A model generated the notes under the pieces. The model saw nothing but the letters and a program-made list of their open reading frames with translations, had not been told where the DNA came from and did not search any database. Positions 23,911 to 31,305 of a stretch of DNA of 31,305 bases are shown here, in pieces. The DNA comes from JACMRI01 sp043778625 (lineage in GTDB: Bacteria > Bacteroidota > Bacteroidia > UBA4408), in assembly GCA_043778625.1 (NCBI GenBank), contig JAYWFU010000026.1, forward strand, positions 1 to 31,305, read 5' to 3'. The position numbers and the translations under genes were made by a program. Numbering within the stretch: the stretch's first letter is position 1; every line of letters starts with the position of its first letter.

Positions 23911-23924
23911 AAACTAAAGTTGAT
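23911..23924 (+). repeat. 14-bp direct repeat in tRNA spacer (copy 2)
   Basis: Identical to 23554-23567. It lies between tRNA-Gly and tRNA-Thr(GGT), 47 bp before the latter. Confidence 0.4.
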
Positions 23925-23971
23925 CTTAATTAATTTTACACTCAAAAGCTAGTGAGCAATAATTTAATTTT

Positions 23972-24043
23972 GCTGTTTTAGCTCAGGGGTAGAGTACTTC
24001 CTTGGTAAGGAAGAGGTCACGGGTTCAATTCCCGTAAACAGCT
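23972..24043 (+). tRNA. tRNA-Thr (anticodon GGT)
   Basis: Acceptor GCTGTTT pairs with AAACAGC. The anticodon stem CTTCC/GGAAG holds loop TTGGTAA, anticodon GGT. The T-arm is ACGGG-TTCAATT-CCCGT. The tuf gene follows 78 bp later, the conserved tRNA-tuf arrangement. Confidence 0.96.
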
Positions 24044-24121
24044 CAAAAAGCTTTTATATTACAAATAGTGCTTTAAGAGAATTAAAATAAATAATCTAAA
24101 TAATAAAAAACAAAAAACAAA

Positions 24122-25309
24122 ATGGCTAAAGAAAAATTTGACCGCTCAAAACCCCATGTGAATATCGGTACAATAGGTCACGTAGATCATGGTAAAACTA
24201 CATTAACCGCTGCTATTACTGTTGTATTAGCTGAAGCAGGTTTGTCAGAAGTAAGAGATTTTTCTTCTATTGACAATGCTCCTGAAGAAAAAGAGCGTGG
24301 TATTACAATTAATACTTCACACGTTGAATATTCTACAGCTAACCGTCACTACGCACACGTTGACTGTCCAGGTCACGCGGATTACGTTAAGAACATGGTT
24401 ACAGGTGCTGCTCAAATGGATGGTGCTATACTTGTTGTTGCCGCTACAGATGGTCCAATGCCTCAAACTCGTGAGCACATTTTGTTAGCTCGTCAGGTAG
24501 GTGTTCCAAAAATCGTTGTATTTATGAATAAAGTAGATGCAGTTGATGACCCTGAATTATTAGATTTAGTGGAAATGGAAATACGCGAATTATTATCATT
24601 CTACAAATTTGATGGTGATAACACTCCAGTTATTCGTGGTTCTGCATTAGGAGGTTTAAATAAAGATCCTAAATGGTCAGCTTCAATTATGGAATTAATG
24701 GATGCTGTAGATACATTCATCCCACTTCCTTTACGTGAGGTTGATAAGCCATTTCTTATGCCAGTTGAAGACGTATTTTCTATCACAGGTCGTGGTACAG
24801 TAGCTACTGGTAAAATTGAAACTGGTAAAGTTAACGTTGGCGAAGAGGTTGAGATATTAGGTATGCAAGACGAAAAAATGAAATCAGTAGTTACAGGAGT
24901 TGAAATGTTCCGTAAATTATTGGATTCAGGCGAAGCTGGAGACAACGTAGGTTTATTATTACGTGGTATCGACAAAACATTAATTCGTCGTGGTATGGTT
25001 ATCGCTAAGCCAGGATCTATTACACCTCATTATGATTTCAAAGCTGAAATATATGTATTGAAAAAAGAAGAGGGAGGACGTCACACACCATTCCAAAACA
25101 AATACCGTCCTCAGTTTTATTTCCGTACTACGGATGTAACAGGCGAAATTACGTTACCAGAAGGTCGTGAAATGGTTATGCCAGGAGATAACGTTACAAT
25201 TACTGTTAACTTAATAGTTCCAGTTGCAATGGATAAAGGATTACGTTTCGCAATACGTGAAGGTGGTCGTACAGTTGGTGCAGGACAAGTTATCGAAATC
25301 ATCAAGTAA
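24122..25309 (+). CDS. tuf: Translation elongation factor Tu
   Basis: 395 aa, full length. It delivers aminoacyl-tRNA to the ribosome as a GTPase. The G-motifs are GHVDHGKT (19-26), RGITIN, DCPGHADY, NKVD and GSALGG, followed by domains 2 and 3 ending AGQVIEIIK. No promoter of its own is obvious; it is probably transcribed with the preceding tRNAs. A terminator follows 21 bp after the stop. Confidence 0.98.
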   Translation: MAKEKFDRSKPHVNIGTIGHVDHGKTTLTAAITVVLAEAGLSEVRDFSSIDNAPEEKERGITINTSHVEYSTANRHYAHVDCPGHADYVKNMVTGAAQMDGAILVVAATDGPMPQTREHILLARQVGVPKIVVFMNKVDAVDDPELLDLVEMEIRELLSFYKFDGDNTPVIRGSALGGLNKDPKWSASIMELMDAVDTFIPLPLREVDKPFLMPVEDVFSITGRGTVATGKIETGKVNVGEEVEILGMQDEKMKSVVTGVEMFRKLLDSGEAGDNVGLLLRGIDKTLIRRGMVIAKPGSITPHYDFKAEIYVLKKEEGGRHTPFQNKYRPQFYFRTTDVTGEITLPEGREMVMPGDNVTITVNLIVPVAMDKGLRFAIREGGRTVGAGQVIEIIK

Positions 25310-25330
25310 TTTTAATACAGATTTTATAAT

Positions 25331-25365
25331 AAAAAAGTATCCTAATTCTATTGGGATACTTTTTT
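25331..25365 (+). terminator. Terminator/attenuator between tuf and tRNA-Trp
   Basis: AAAAAAGTATCC (25331-25342) and GGATACTTTTTT (25354-25365) are perfect 12-bp complements; TAA/TTG extends the stem around a TTCTA loop. It ends only 6 bp before tRNA-Trp, so the downstream genes depend on readthrough or on a promoter that is itself crossed by this hairpin. Confidence 0.82.
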
Positions 25366-25371
25366 ATATAC

Positions 25372-25442
25372 ACAGGCGTAGTTCAAGGGTAGAATAGCGG
25401 TCTCCAAAACCGTTGATGGGAGTTCGAATCTCTCCGCCTGTG
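25372..25442 (+). tRNA. tRNA-Trp (anticodon CCA)
   Basis: Acceptor ACAGGCG pairs with CGCCTGT, discriminator G. The anticodon stem GCGGT/ACCGT holds loop CTCCAAA, anticodon CCA. The T-arm is GGAGT/TCTCC-type around TTCGAATC. It precedes secE by 33 bp, the usual trpT-secE-nusG order. Confidence 0.96.
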
Positions 25443-25475
25443 CTTCAACTAATTTTCATAATTTATATAGCTATA

Positions 25476-25673
25476 ATGAAAAACTTAACATCATATTTAA
25501 AATCTTCATACGACGAGTTGATGAATAATGTAACCTGGCCTACATGGAGCGAGTTGCAAAGCAGTGCTACTCTAGTAATTGTTGCCTCTATCATCTTTGC
25601 AGTTGTGGTTATGATTATGGATCAAACTTTTCAATTTACACTCGAAAATGTTTACAAATTTATCGAAAACTAG
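25476..25673 (+). CDS. secE: Preprotein translocase subunit SecE
   Basis: 65 aa from the ATG at 25476. The open frame extends upstream into tRNA-Trp, so the longer start is wrong. It is a short single-helix SecE: an amphipathic N-terminal helix (YLKSSYDELMNNVTWPTWSEL) with the conserved VTWPT motif, then one membrane helix (about 32-52). It clamps SecY in the inner-membrane translocon. The nusG ATG follows its stop by 3 bp. Confidence 0.96.
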   Translation: MKNLTSYLKSSYDELMNNVTWPTWSELQSSATLVIVASIIFAVVVMIMDQTFQFTLENVYKFIEN

Positions 25674-25676
25674 ATT

Positions 25677-26237
25677 ATGTCAGAAGTACAAAAAGCCGAT
25701 AACGTTAAAAAATGGTATGTAATACGTGCTGTTGCGGGGCAAGAAAAAAAAATAAAACAGTTTATTGAAGTTGAGATAAATCGTATAGGAATGCAAGATT
25801 ATGTATCTCAATTGCTTATTCCTACTGAAAAAGTTGTTCAAATACGTAACGGAAAAAAAGTAACTGTTGAACGTAATTTTTACCCAGGTTATATACTTAT
25901 TGAGGCAGCGATAGTAGGTGAGATTGGTCATACGATTAAAAATGTACCAAATGTAATTGGTTTCTTAGGTGATAAAGGAGGGAATCCAGTACCAATGCGC
26001 TTGGCAGAAGTGAATAGGATTTTAGGAAAAGTGGATGAATTATCTGAAAATGAAATTGAAACAATTAATCCATATTTAGTAGGTGATGCAGTTAAGGTTA
26101 CTGACGGGCCATTTAATAGTTTTTCGGGTGTAATTGAAGAAATTAACGAAGAGAAGAAAAAATTAAAAGTTATGGTGAAAATTTTCGGAAGAAAAACTCC
26201 ACTAGAGCTCAATTACACACAAGTTGAAAAAGAATAA
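25677..26237 (+). CDS. nusG: Transcription termination/antitermination protein NusG
   Basis: 186 aa. The NGN domain (about 10-115) begins KKWYVIRAVAGQEKKIKQFI and has FYPGYILIE; the C-terminal KOW domain (about 130-186) has GDAVKVTDGPFNSFSGVIEEI. It binds RNA polymerase, suppresses pausing and links to Rho or ribosomal S10. It is coupled to secE with a 3-bp gap. A new promoter follows before rplK. Confidence 0.97.
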   Translation: MSEVQKADNVKKWYVIRAVAGQEKKIKQFIEVEINRIGMQDYVSQLLIPTEKVVQIRNGKKVTVERNFYPGYILIEAAIVGEIGHTIKNVPNVIGFLGDKGGNPVPMRLAEVNRILGKVDELSENEIETINPYLVGDAVKVTDGPFNSFSGVIEEINEEKKKLKVMVKIFGRKTPLELNYTQVEKE

Positions 26238-26245
26238 ATTTAAAA

Positions 26246-26276
26246 TTTGCATAGTCAAAATAAATAAATAAATTTG
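26246..26276 (+). promoter_or_regulatory. Promoter of the rplKAJL-rpoB operon
   Basis: TTTG (26246-26249), a 19-bp spacer and TAAATTTG (26269-26276), an exact consensus match. The predicted start is about 26281, 67 nt before the rplK ATG. Confidence 0.75.
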
Positions 26277-26280
26277 CAAA

Positions 26281-26302
26281 ACTGTTAAGTGAGATAAACA
26301 GT
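26281..26302 (+). promoter_or_regulatory. Small leader hairpin before rplK
   Basis: ACTGTT (26281-26286) pairs with AACAGT (26297-26302) around a 10-nt loop. It would sit at the very 5' end of the mRNA. L1 represses its own operon through a leader site in E. coli; a comparable role here is possible but I cannot match a known L1-binding motif. Confidence 0.25.
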
Positions 26303-26347
26303 AGTTACAAAAGCTTCTATAATATAAAGAATTAAATTAATAATAAA

Positions 26348-26785
26348 ATGGCAAAAGAAGTAACAGGTTTTATTAAATTACAAGTAAAAGGCGGCGCAGC
26401 CAATCCATCGCCACCAATAGGACCAGCTTTAGGTTCTAAAGGTGTTAATATTATGGAATTCTGTAAGCAGTTCAATGCGCGTACACAAGATAAAGCTGGA
26501 AAAATACTTCCTGTTATTATTACGGTTTTTTCTGACAAATCATTCGAATTCATTATCAAAGTTCCTCCTGTGGCAATACAGTTAAAGGAAGTTGCTAAAG
26601 TTGCAAAAGGATCTGCAGAGCCAAATCGTAAGAAAGTAGGGAAAGTAACTTGGGAACAAGTTAGAGCTATCGCAGAGTTAAAAATGCCTGACTTAAATTG
26701 TTTTACAATGGAATCAGCAATGTCTATGGTAGCTGGAACAGCTCGTAGTTTAGGTATGACAGTAGAGGGACAAAAACCGTTTTAA
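26348..26785 (+). CDS. rplK: 50S ribosomal protein L11
   Basis: 145 aa with the L11 N-terminal proline-rich switch region (GAANPSPPIGPALGSKGVNIMEF) that thiostrepton targets in other bacteria. The C-terminal rRNA-binding domain contains KKVGKVTWEQVRAIAELKM and ends AGTARSLGMTVEG. It binds the GTPase-associated region of 23S rRNA. First gene of the operon; rplA follows 11 bp later. Confidence 0.98.
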   Translation: MAKEVTGFIKLQVKGGAANPSPPIGPALGSKGVNIMEFCKQFNARTQDKAGKILPVIITVFSDKSFEFIIKVPPVAIQLKEVAKVAKGSAEPNRKKVGKVTWEQVRAIAELKMPDLNCFTMESAMSMVAGTARSLGMTVEGQKPF

Positions 26786-26796
26786 TTTTAATACAG

Positions 26797-27489
26797 ATGT
26801 CTAAATTAACAAAGAAAAGAAAAGATGTTTTAGCTAAATTAGATTTAACTAAACAATATACTCTTACTGAGGCTGCAACTGCATTAAAATCAACAAGTAC
26901 TACAAAATTCGACCAAGCTGTTGATATTTGTGTACGTTTAGGAGTTGATCCTCGTAAGGCAAATCAAATGGTACGTGGTGTTGTATCTTTACCTCATGGT
27001 ACTGGTAAAACCGTACGTGTACTAGCATTAGTAGGCCCCGAAAAAGCTGATGAAGCAAAAGCTGCAGGAGCTGATTTTGTGGGATTAGATGAATACATCG
27101 AGAAAATACGTTCAGGTTGGACAGATATTGATGTAATTATTACTACTCCTAACGTAATGGGTAAAGTAGGTGCTTTAGGTAAAGTATTGGGCCCTCGTGG
27201 TTTAATGCCAAATCCTAAAACAGGTACTGTAACTATGGATGTTGGTAAAGCAGTAACAGAAGTAAAAGCAGGTAAAATTGATTTTAAAGTGGATAAAACA
27301 GGTATTATACATGCTTCAATTGGTAAATTATCATTTGATGCAGATAAAATAAATGATAACGCTAACGAGCTTATTCAAACTATTATCAAGTTAAAACCTT
27401 CTTCAGCTAAGGGAACTTACATGAAGAGCGTTTACTTAACAAGTACTATGGGGGTAGGTCTTCCAATAGATACTAAAGCATTAAATTAA
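26797..27489 (+). CDS. rplA: 50S ribosomal protein L1
   Basis: 230 aa, normal length. It contains the L1 signature VGKVGALGKVLGPRGLMPNPKTGT-type segment and VDKTGIIHASIGKLSF. It forms the L1 stalk that moves E-site tRNA out of the ribosome. rplJ follows 17 bp later. Confidence 0.98.
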   Translation: MSKLTKKRKDVLAKLDLTKQYTLTEAATALKSTSTTKFDQAVDICVRLGVDPRKANQMVRGVVSLPHGTGKTVRVLALVGPEKADEAKAAGADFVGLDEYIEKIRSGWTDIDVIITTPNVMGKVGALGKVLGPRGLMPNPKTGTVTMDVGKAVTEVKAGKIDFKVDKTGIIHASIGKLSFDADKINDNANELIQTIIKLKPSSAKGTYMKSVYLTSTMGVGLPIDTKALN

Positions 27490-27506
27490 TTAAAGCTGAT
27501 AATTAA

Positions 27507-28001
27507 ATGACAAAAGCAGAAAAAAATCAACAAATTGACGCTCTAGCTCAATTATTAGCTGAAAATAGTAATTTTTATATTACTGATACATCAGCTATGA
27601 ATTCTGAGGTAACAAGTTCTTTGAGAAAAGAATGTTATACAAAAAACATTAAGATGTTAGTTGTAAAGAACACATTACTTCAAAAAGCTATGGAGCGTTC
27701 AGCTGATAACAAATACAGCGAACTTTATGTTTCATTAAAAGGTAACTCTACAATATTACTTAGCGAATCTATGAATGCGCCTGGTAAACTTATACAAGAG
27801 TTCCGTAAGAAAAATAAAAAACCTTTATTAAAAGGTGCGTTTATTGACGAAACAGTTTATATCGGAGATGATCAATTAAGTACATTAGCAGCAATTAAAA
27901 CTAAAAATGAGTTAATAGCTGATGTAATTGCATTGTTACAATCACCAATTCAAAATGTATTGTCAGGTATTACCAAACACGCTGAAGAAAAAGAAGCTTA
28001 A
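27507..28001 (+). CDS. rplJ: 50S ribosomal protein L10
   Basis: 164 aa. The N-terminal 23S-binding domain shows FYITDTSAMNSEVTSSLRKEC and LVVKNTLLQKAME; the C-terminal helix (ALLQSPIQNVLSGI) is the docking site for L7/L12 dimers. The rplJ-rplL gap is 59 bp. Confidence 0.96.
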   Translation: MTKAEKNQQIDALAQLLAENSNFYITDTSAMNSEVTSSLRKECYTKNIKMLVVKNTLLQKAMERSADNKYSELYVSLKGNSTILLSESMNAPGKLIQEFRKKNKKPLLKGAFIDETVYIGDDQLSTLAAIKTKNELIADVIALLQSPIQNVLSGITKHAEEKEA

Positions 28002-28060
28002 TCTAGTAAAATTAAGGAATTTAAAAATAAAATAATCTATAACCAATAAAATCGTTTAAA

Positions 28061-28426
28061 ATGTCAGATTTAAAAGCAATCGCTGAAACACTAGTTAGCT
28101 TAACAATTAAAGATGTTAATGAATTAGCTAAAATATTAAAAGATGAGTATGGTATTGAACCTGCTGCTGCTGCTGTAATAGTTTCAGCTGGTGGAGGTGA
28201 AGCTGCTGTTGAAAAAACATCTTTTGATGTAATATTATTAGCTGCAGGAGCTAGTAAATTAGCTGTAGTGAAATTAGTAAAAGACTTAACAGGATTAGGA
28301 TTGAAAGAAGCTAAAGATTTAGTTGACGGCGCCCCAAAACCATTAAAAGAAGGTGTTTCTAAAGAAGAAGCCGAAACTATAAAAGCACAATTAGTAGAAG
28401 CTGGTGCTGAAGTTGAAATTAAGTAA
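28061..28426 (+). CDS. rplL: 50S ribosomal protein L7/L12
   Basis: 121 aa. It has an N-terminal dimerisation helix, an Ala/Gly/Val hinge (about 38-55, AAAAVIVSAGGGEAAV), and a C-terminal domain with KLAVVKLVKDLTGLGLKEAK and LVDGAPKPLKEGVSKEEAE that recruits translation factors. A strong stem-loop follows before rpoB. Confidence 0.98.
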   Translation: MSDLKAIAETLVSLTIKDVNELAKILKDEYGIEPAAAAVIVSAGGGEAAVEKTSFDVILLAAGASKLAVVKLVKDLTGLGLKEAKDLVDGAPKPLKEGVSKEEAETIKAQLVEAGAEVEIK

Positions 28427-28445
28427 TTTCTAACTCAATATTACC

Positions 28446-28481
28446 AAGCATAGTTCCTCAATTTAATGAGGAACTATGCTT
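28446..28481 (+). terminator. rplL-rpoB stem-loop, probable attenuator or processing site
   Basis: AAGCATAGTTCCTCA (28446-28460) and 28467-28481 are perfect 15-bp complements with a 6-nt loop, 19 bp after the rplL stop. GTTTGTGCTT follows, only moderately T-rich, so termination would be partial. In E. coli the same gap carries an attenuator and an RNase III site. Confidence 0.7.
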
Positions 28482-28532
28482 GTTTGTGCTTAATTCGTTT
28501 TTAGTTTAATATAAGTTAATTACCTTACCGCT

Positions 28533-31305
28533 TTGGCTACTACTACAACTATTTCTAAAAGAAAAACATTTTCTACGGTATCTAAACCAATCGACTACCC
28601 CGATTTTTTAGATGTACAATTGAAATCTTTTCAAGATTTCTTCCAGTTAGAAACAACACCTGAAAACCGTCTTAATGAAGGTTTATACAAGGTATTTGCT
28701 GAAAACTTCCCAATTTCAGACGCACGTAACAATTTCGTGTTAGAATTTAAAGATTATTATATTGATCCTCCTCGTTACTCTATTGAAGAGTGCATTGAAA
28801 GAGGATTAACGTATAGTGTACCTTTAAAAGCTAAATTACACTTGTATTGTACTGATCCTGAACACGTTGATTTTGAGGCTAAGACTCAAGATGTGTATTT
28901 GGGTACTATACCTTACATGACTCCAAAAGGTACATTTTTAATAAATGGCGCTGAGCGTGTAATTGTTTCGCAATTGCATCGTTCGCCAGGAGTGTTCTTT
29001 GGGCAAAGCCGTCATGCTAACGGTACTAAATTATATTCGGCTCGTATAATTCCGTTCAAGGGTTCTTGGATTGAGTTTTCTACCGATATCAATAAAATAA
29101 TGTATGCTTACATTGATCGTAAAAAGAAGTTACCAGTAACAACTTTATTGCGTGCAATTGGCTACGAATCTGATAAGGATATTCTAAATATTTTTGGTTT
29201 AGCTGACGAAGTTAAAGTTACTAAATCGGGAATGAAAAACTATATTGGGCGCAAATTGGCTGCGCGTGTATTAAAAACATGGGTAGAAGATTTTGTGGAC
29301 GAAGAAACTGGAGAGGTTGTTTCAATTGAACGTAACGAAGTATTAATTGATCGTGAAGCAATTCTTGATGATTCATTGTGTGAATTAATTATTGAAAATG
29401 AAGTGAAAACTATCATTTTAAATAAAGAAGATGCCAACTTAAACGATTACGCAATTATATTTAATACGTTACAGAAAGATACTTCAAATTCCGAAAAAGA
29501 AGCTGTCGAGCATATTTATCGTCAGTTGCGTAATGCAGAACCGCCTGATGAGGAAACTGCACGTTCAACGGTTGACAAGTTGTTTTTCTCTGACAAACGT
29601 TATGATTTAGGAGAAGTTGGTCGTTATCGTATCAACAAAAAATTAGGTATGGATATACCTATGACTACTCGCGTATTAACACGCCAAGATATTATTAAAA
29701 TCATCAAGGTATTAATTGAATTGATAAATTCAAAAACTGATGTTGATGATATTGATCACTTATCTAACCGTCGTGTACGTACAGTAGGAGAGCAGCTACA
29801 CTCACAATTTGGTGTAGGTTTATCTCGTATGGCACGTACAATTCGCGACCGTATGAACGTACGTGATAACGAAGTGTTTTCGCCAATTGATTTAATTAAC
29901 GCAAAAACATTATCAAGCGTTATTAATTCATTTTTTGGCACCAATCAATTATCACAGTTTATGGATCAAACTAATCCATTAGCCGAAATTACCCACAAAC
30001 GTCGTCTTTCAGCGTTAGGCCCAGGAGGTTTAAGTCGTGAGCGTGCAGGTTTTGAGGTACGTGATGTGCATTACACGCACTATGGTCGTTTATGTACTAT
30101 TGAAACTCCAGAGGGACCAAACATTGGTTTGATTTCTTCGTTGTGTGTATATGCTAAAATTAACAAATTAGGCTTTATTGAAACGCCTTACCGTAATGTA
30201 ATTGATGGTAAAGTAGAAATTGACAAAATTACTTACTTATCAGCCGAAGAGGAAGATGGTAAAGTAATTGCGCAAGCTACGGCACATTTTGATGATAAAG
30301 GTCGTTTTATAACACCACGTGTTAAAGCTCGTTCGGAAGGAGATTTTCCTATTGTTGCGCCAGAAAACTTACAATTAATTGATGTTGGAGCTAATCAAAT
30401 TGCCTCAATTGCAGCGTCATTAATTCCATTCTTGGAGCATGATGATGCCAACCGTGCATTGATGGGCTCAAACATGCAGCGTCAAGCCGTGCCTTTATTA
30501 CGCCCTCAAGCGCCAATAGTGGGTACAGGTATTGAAGCTCAAGTTGCCCGCGATTCTCGTGTGTTAATTAATGCTGAAGGTACAGGTGTGGTAGAGTATG
30601 TTGATGCAAATCAAATTACAATACGTTACGAAAAAACTGAAAACGAACTATTGGTGAGCTTTGATGGTGAAACAAAAACTTATAACTTAACTAAGTTCAA
30701 AAAAACCAATCAGAGTACTTGTATGAATCTTAAACCTATTGTTAGAGTAGGAGATAAGGTACAACGTGGACAAGTATTATGTGAAGGTTATGCTACTGAA
30801 AAAGGCGAATTAGCCTTAGGACGTAACTTAAAAGTAGCCTTCATGCCTTGGAAAGGATATAACTTTGAGGATGCGATTGTAATTTCGGAACGTATTATAC
30901 GTGAAGATATTTTTACATCTATCCACATTGACGAATATCAATTAGAAGTGCGTGATACTAAACGTGGTATGGAAGAATTTACTTCGGATATACCAAACGT
31001 TTCAGAAGAAGCTACTAAAGACTTAGATGAGCATGGTATTATTCGTATTGGCGCAGAGGTAAAAGAAGGCGACATTATGATTGGGAAAATTACTCCTAAA
31101 GGAGAAACTGACCCATCACCTGAAGAAAAATTATTACGTGCTATATTTGGCGACAAAGCAGGCGATGTAAAAGACGCATCGTTAAAAGCGGGTCCAGGGG
31201 TACGTGGTATTATTTTAGATAAGAAATTATTTTCTAAAATAATTAAAGACCGTAAAGCTAAAACTGAAGAAAAACCAGTATTAGCTAAAATTGACGAAGA
31301 ATTTG
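28533..31305 (+). CDS. rpoB: RNA polymerase beta subunit, 5' 924 codons (runs off the window)
   Basis: The reading frame begins at TTG 28533-28535 (reading M-ATTTTISKRKTF) and continues to the last base. A TAA at 28512-28514 closes the frame upstream and no ATG lies between it and the TTG or in the first tens of codons, so TTG is the likely start. Familiar segments follow: DYPDFLDVQLKSFQDFF, the rifampicin region GTNQLSQFMDQTNPLAEITHKRR, GPGGLSRERAGFEVRDVHYTH, ETPEGPNIGLI, and later EDAIVISERI. The rifampicin-contact residues equal to E. coli D516, H526 and S531 are unchanged. The window ends after KIDEEF, with roughly a quarter to a third of the protein missing. It is the last operon gene seen; rpoC probably follows. 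Confidence 0.96.
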   Translation, partial: MATTTTISKRKTFSTVSKPIDYPDFLDVQLKSFQDFFQLETTPENRLNEGLYKVFAENFPISDARNNFVLEFKDYYIDPPRYSIEECIERGLTYSVPLKAKLHLYCTDPEHVDFEAKTQDVYLGTIPYMTPKGTFLINGAERVIVSQLHRSPGVFFGQSRHANGTKLYSARIIPFKGSWIEFSTDINKIMYAYIDRKKKLPVTTLLRAIGYESDKDILNIFGLADEVKVTKSGMKNYIGRKLAARVLKTWVEDFVDEETGEVVSIERNEVLIDREAILDDSLCELIIENEVKTIILNKEDANLNDYAIIFNTLQKDTSNSEKEAVEHIYRQLRNAEPPDEETARSTVDKLFFSDKRYDLGEVGRYRINKKLGMDIPMTTRVLTRQDIIKIIKVLIELINSKTDVDDIDHLSNRRVRTVGEQLHSQFGVGLSRMARTIRDRMNVRDNEVFSPIDLINAKTLSSVINSFFGTNQLSQFMDQTNPLAEITHKRRLSALGPGGLSRERAGFEVRDVHYTHYGRLCTIETPEGPNIGLISSLCVYAKINKLGFIETPYRNVIDGKVEIDKITYLSAEEEDGKVIAQATAHFDDKGRFITPRVKARSEGDFPIVAPENLQLIDVGANQIASIAASLIPFLEHDDANRALMGSNMQRQAVPLLRPQAPIVGTGIEAQVARDSRVLINAEGTGVVEYVDANQITIRYEKTENELLVSFDGETKTYNLTKFKKTNQSTCMNLKPIVRVGDKVQRGQVLCEGYATEKGELALGRNLKVAFMPWKGYNFEDAIVISERIIREDIFTSIHIDEYQLEVRDTKRGMEEFTSDIPNVSEEATKDLDEHGIIRIGAEVKEGDIMIGKITPKGETDPSPEEKLLRAIFGDKAGDVKDASLKAGPGVRGIILDKKLFSKIIKDRKAKTEEKPVLAKIDEEF

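Noticed and set aside
23463..23945. Minus-strand open frames of 61 and 94 aa across the tRNA genes
   Set aside because: They are antisense to the tRNA cluster and read tRNA-derived peptides (for example GERRIRTS and ADLQSAPF), a well-known false gene pattern.
25413..25475. Longer SecE start
   Set aside because: The extra frame lies within tRNA-Trp; the ATG at 25476 gives a standard SecE length.
1..31305. CRISPR array, integrase, transposase, phage or toxin-antitoxin system
   Set aside because: Looked for on both strands; no spaced direct repeats of the right kind and no matching protein motifs were found.

Overview
The window is AT-rich bacterial chromosome from a member of the Bacteroidota (Bacteroidetes). 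Four things point there. Promoters have the TTTG / TAnnTTTG form of that phylum, for example before the tRNA cluster and before rplK. There are two TonB-dependent receptors, one with a lipoprotein beside it whose Cys is followed by K-K-D-E. There is a periplasmic propeller / Y_Y_Y / SpoIIE sensor-phosphatase. RpoB reads like Bacteroidota RpoB. Genus cannot be fixed from the sequence alone.

Layout. 1-457: end of an unidentified gene, a strong hairpin terminator, and about 300 bp of non-coding DNA with short repeats and a possible coding remnant. 458-4920 (minus strand): a 1091-aa membrane sensor phosphatase and a 301-aa lipoprotein of unknown function, separated by palindromic repeats and a terminator. 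5256-11619 (plus strand): cystathionine beta-synthase, then a very compact run (glycosyltransferase, ECF-type sigma factor, rsmG, TonB-dependent receptor, small membrane protein) with overlaps or gaps of about 10 bp. 11783-14477: a small, probably surface-exposed lipoprotein and a second TonB-dependent receptor, framed by three inverted repeats. 14662-15627: rlmF. 15842-18383 (minus): rpsO-pnp. 18490-20607 (minus): a YgiD-type extradiol dioxygenase, a DUF3885 gene with foreign-looking arginine codons, and a DoxX-like membrane protein. 20761-23405 (plus): trhO, a LolA-like protein and a tandem-FKBP prolyl isomerase.

23585-31305 is the conserved translation/transcription block: tRNA-Thr(TGT), tRNA-Tyr(GTA), tRNA-Gly(TCC), tRNA-Thr(GGT), tuf, tRNA-Trp(CCA), secE, nusG, rplK, rplA, rplJ, rplL, and rpoB running off the right edge. 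Stem-loops lie between tuf and tRNA-Trp and between rplL and rpoB, so expression is probably graded within the block. rpoB appears to start at TTG.

Most of the window is core chromosome with familiar genes. I see no CRISPR array, rRNA, integrase, transposase, phage gene or recognisable defence system. The least explained parts are the lipoprotein/TonB receptor unit (11680-14477), the unassigned small membrane protein after the first receptor, the DUF3885 gene, and the repeats around the propeller gene. These are candidates, not a demonstrated new system.
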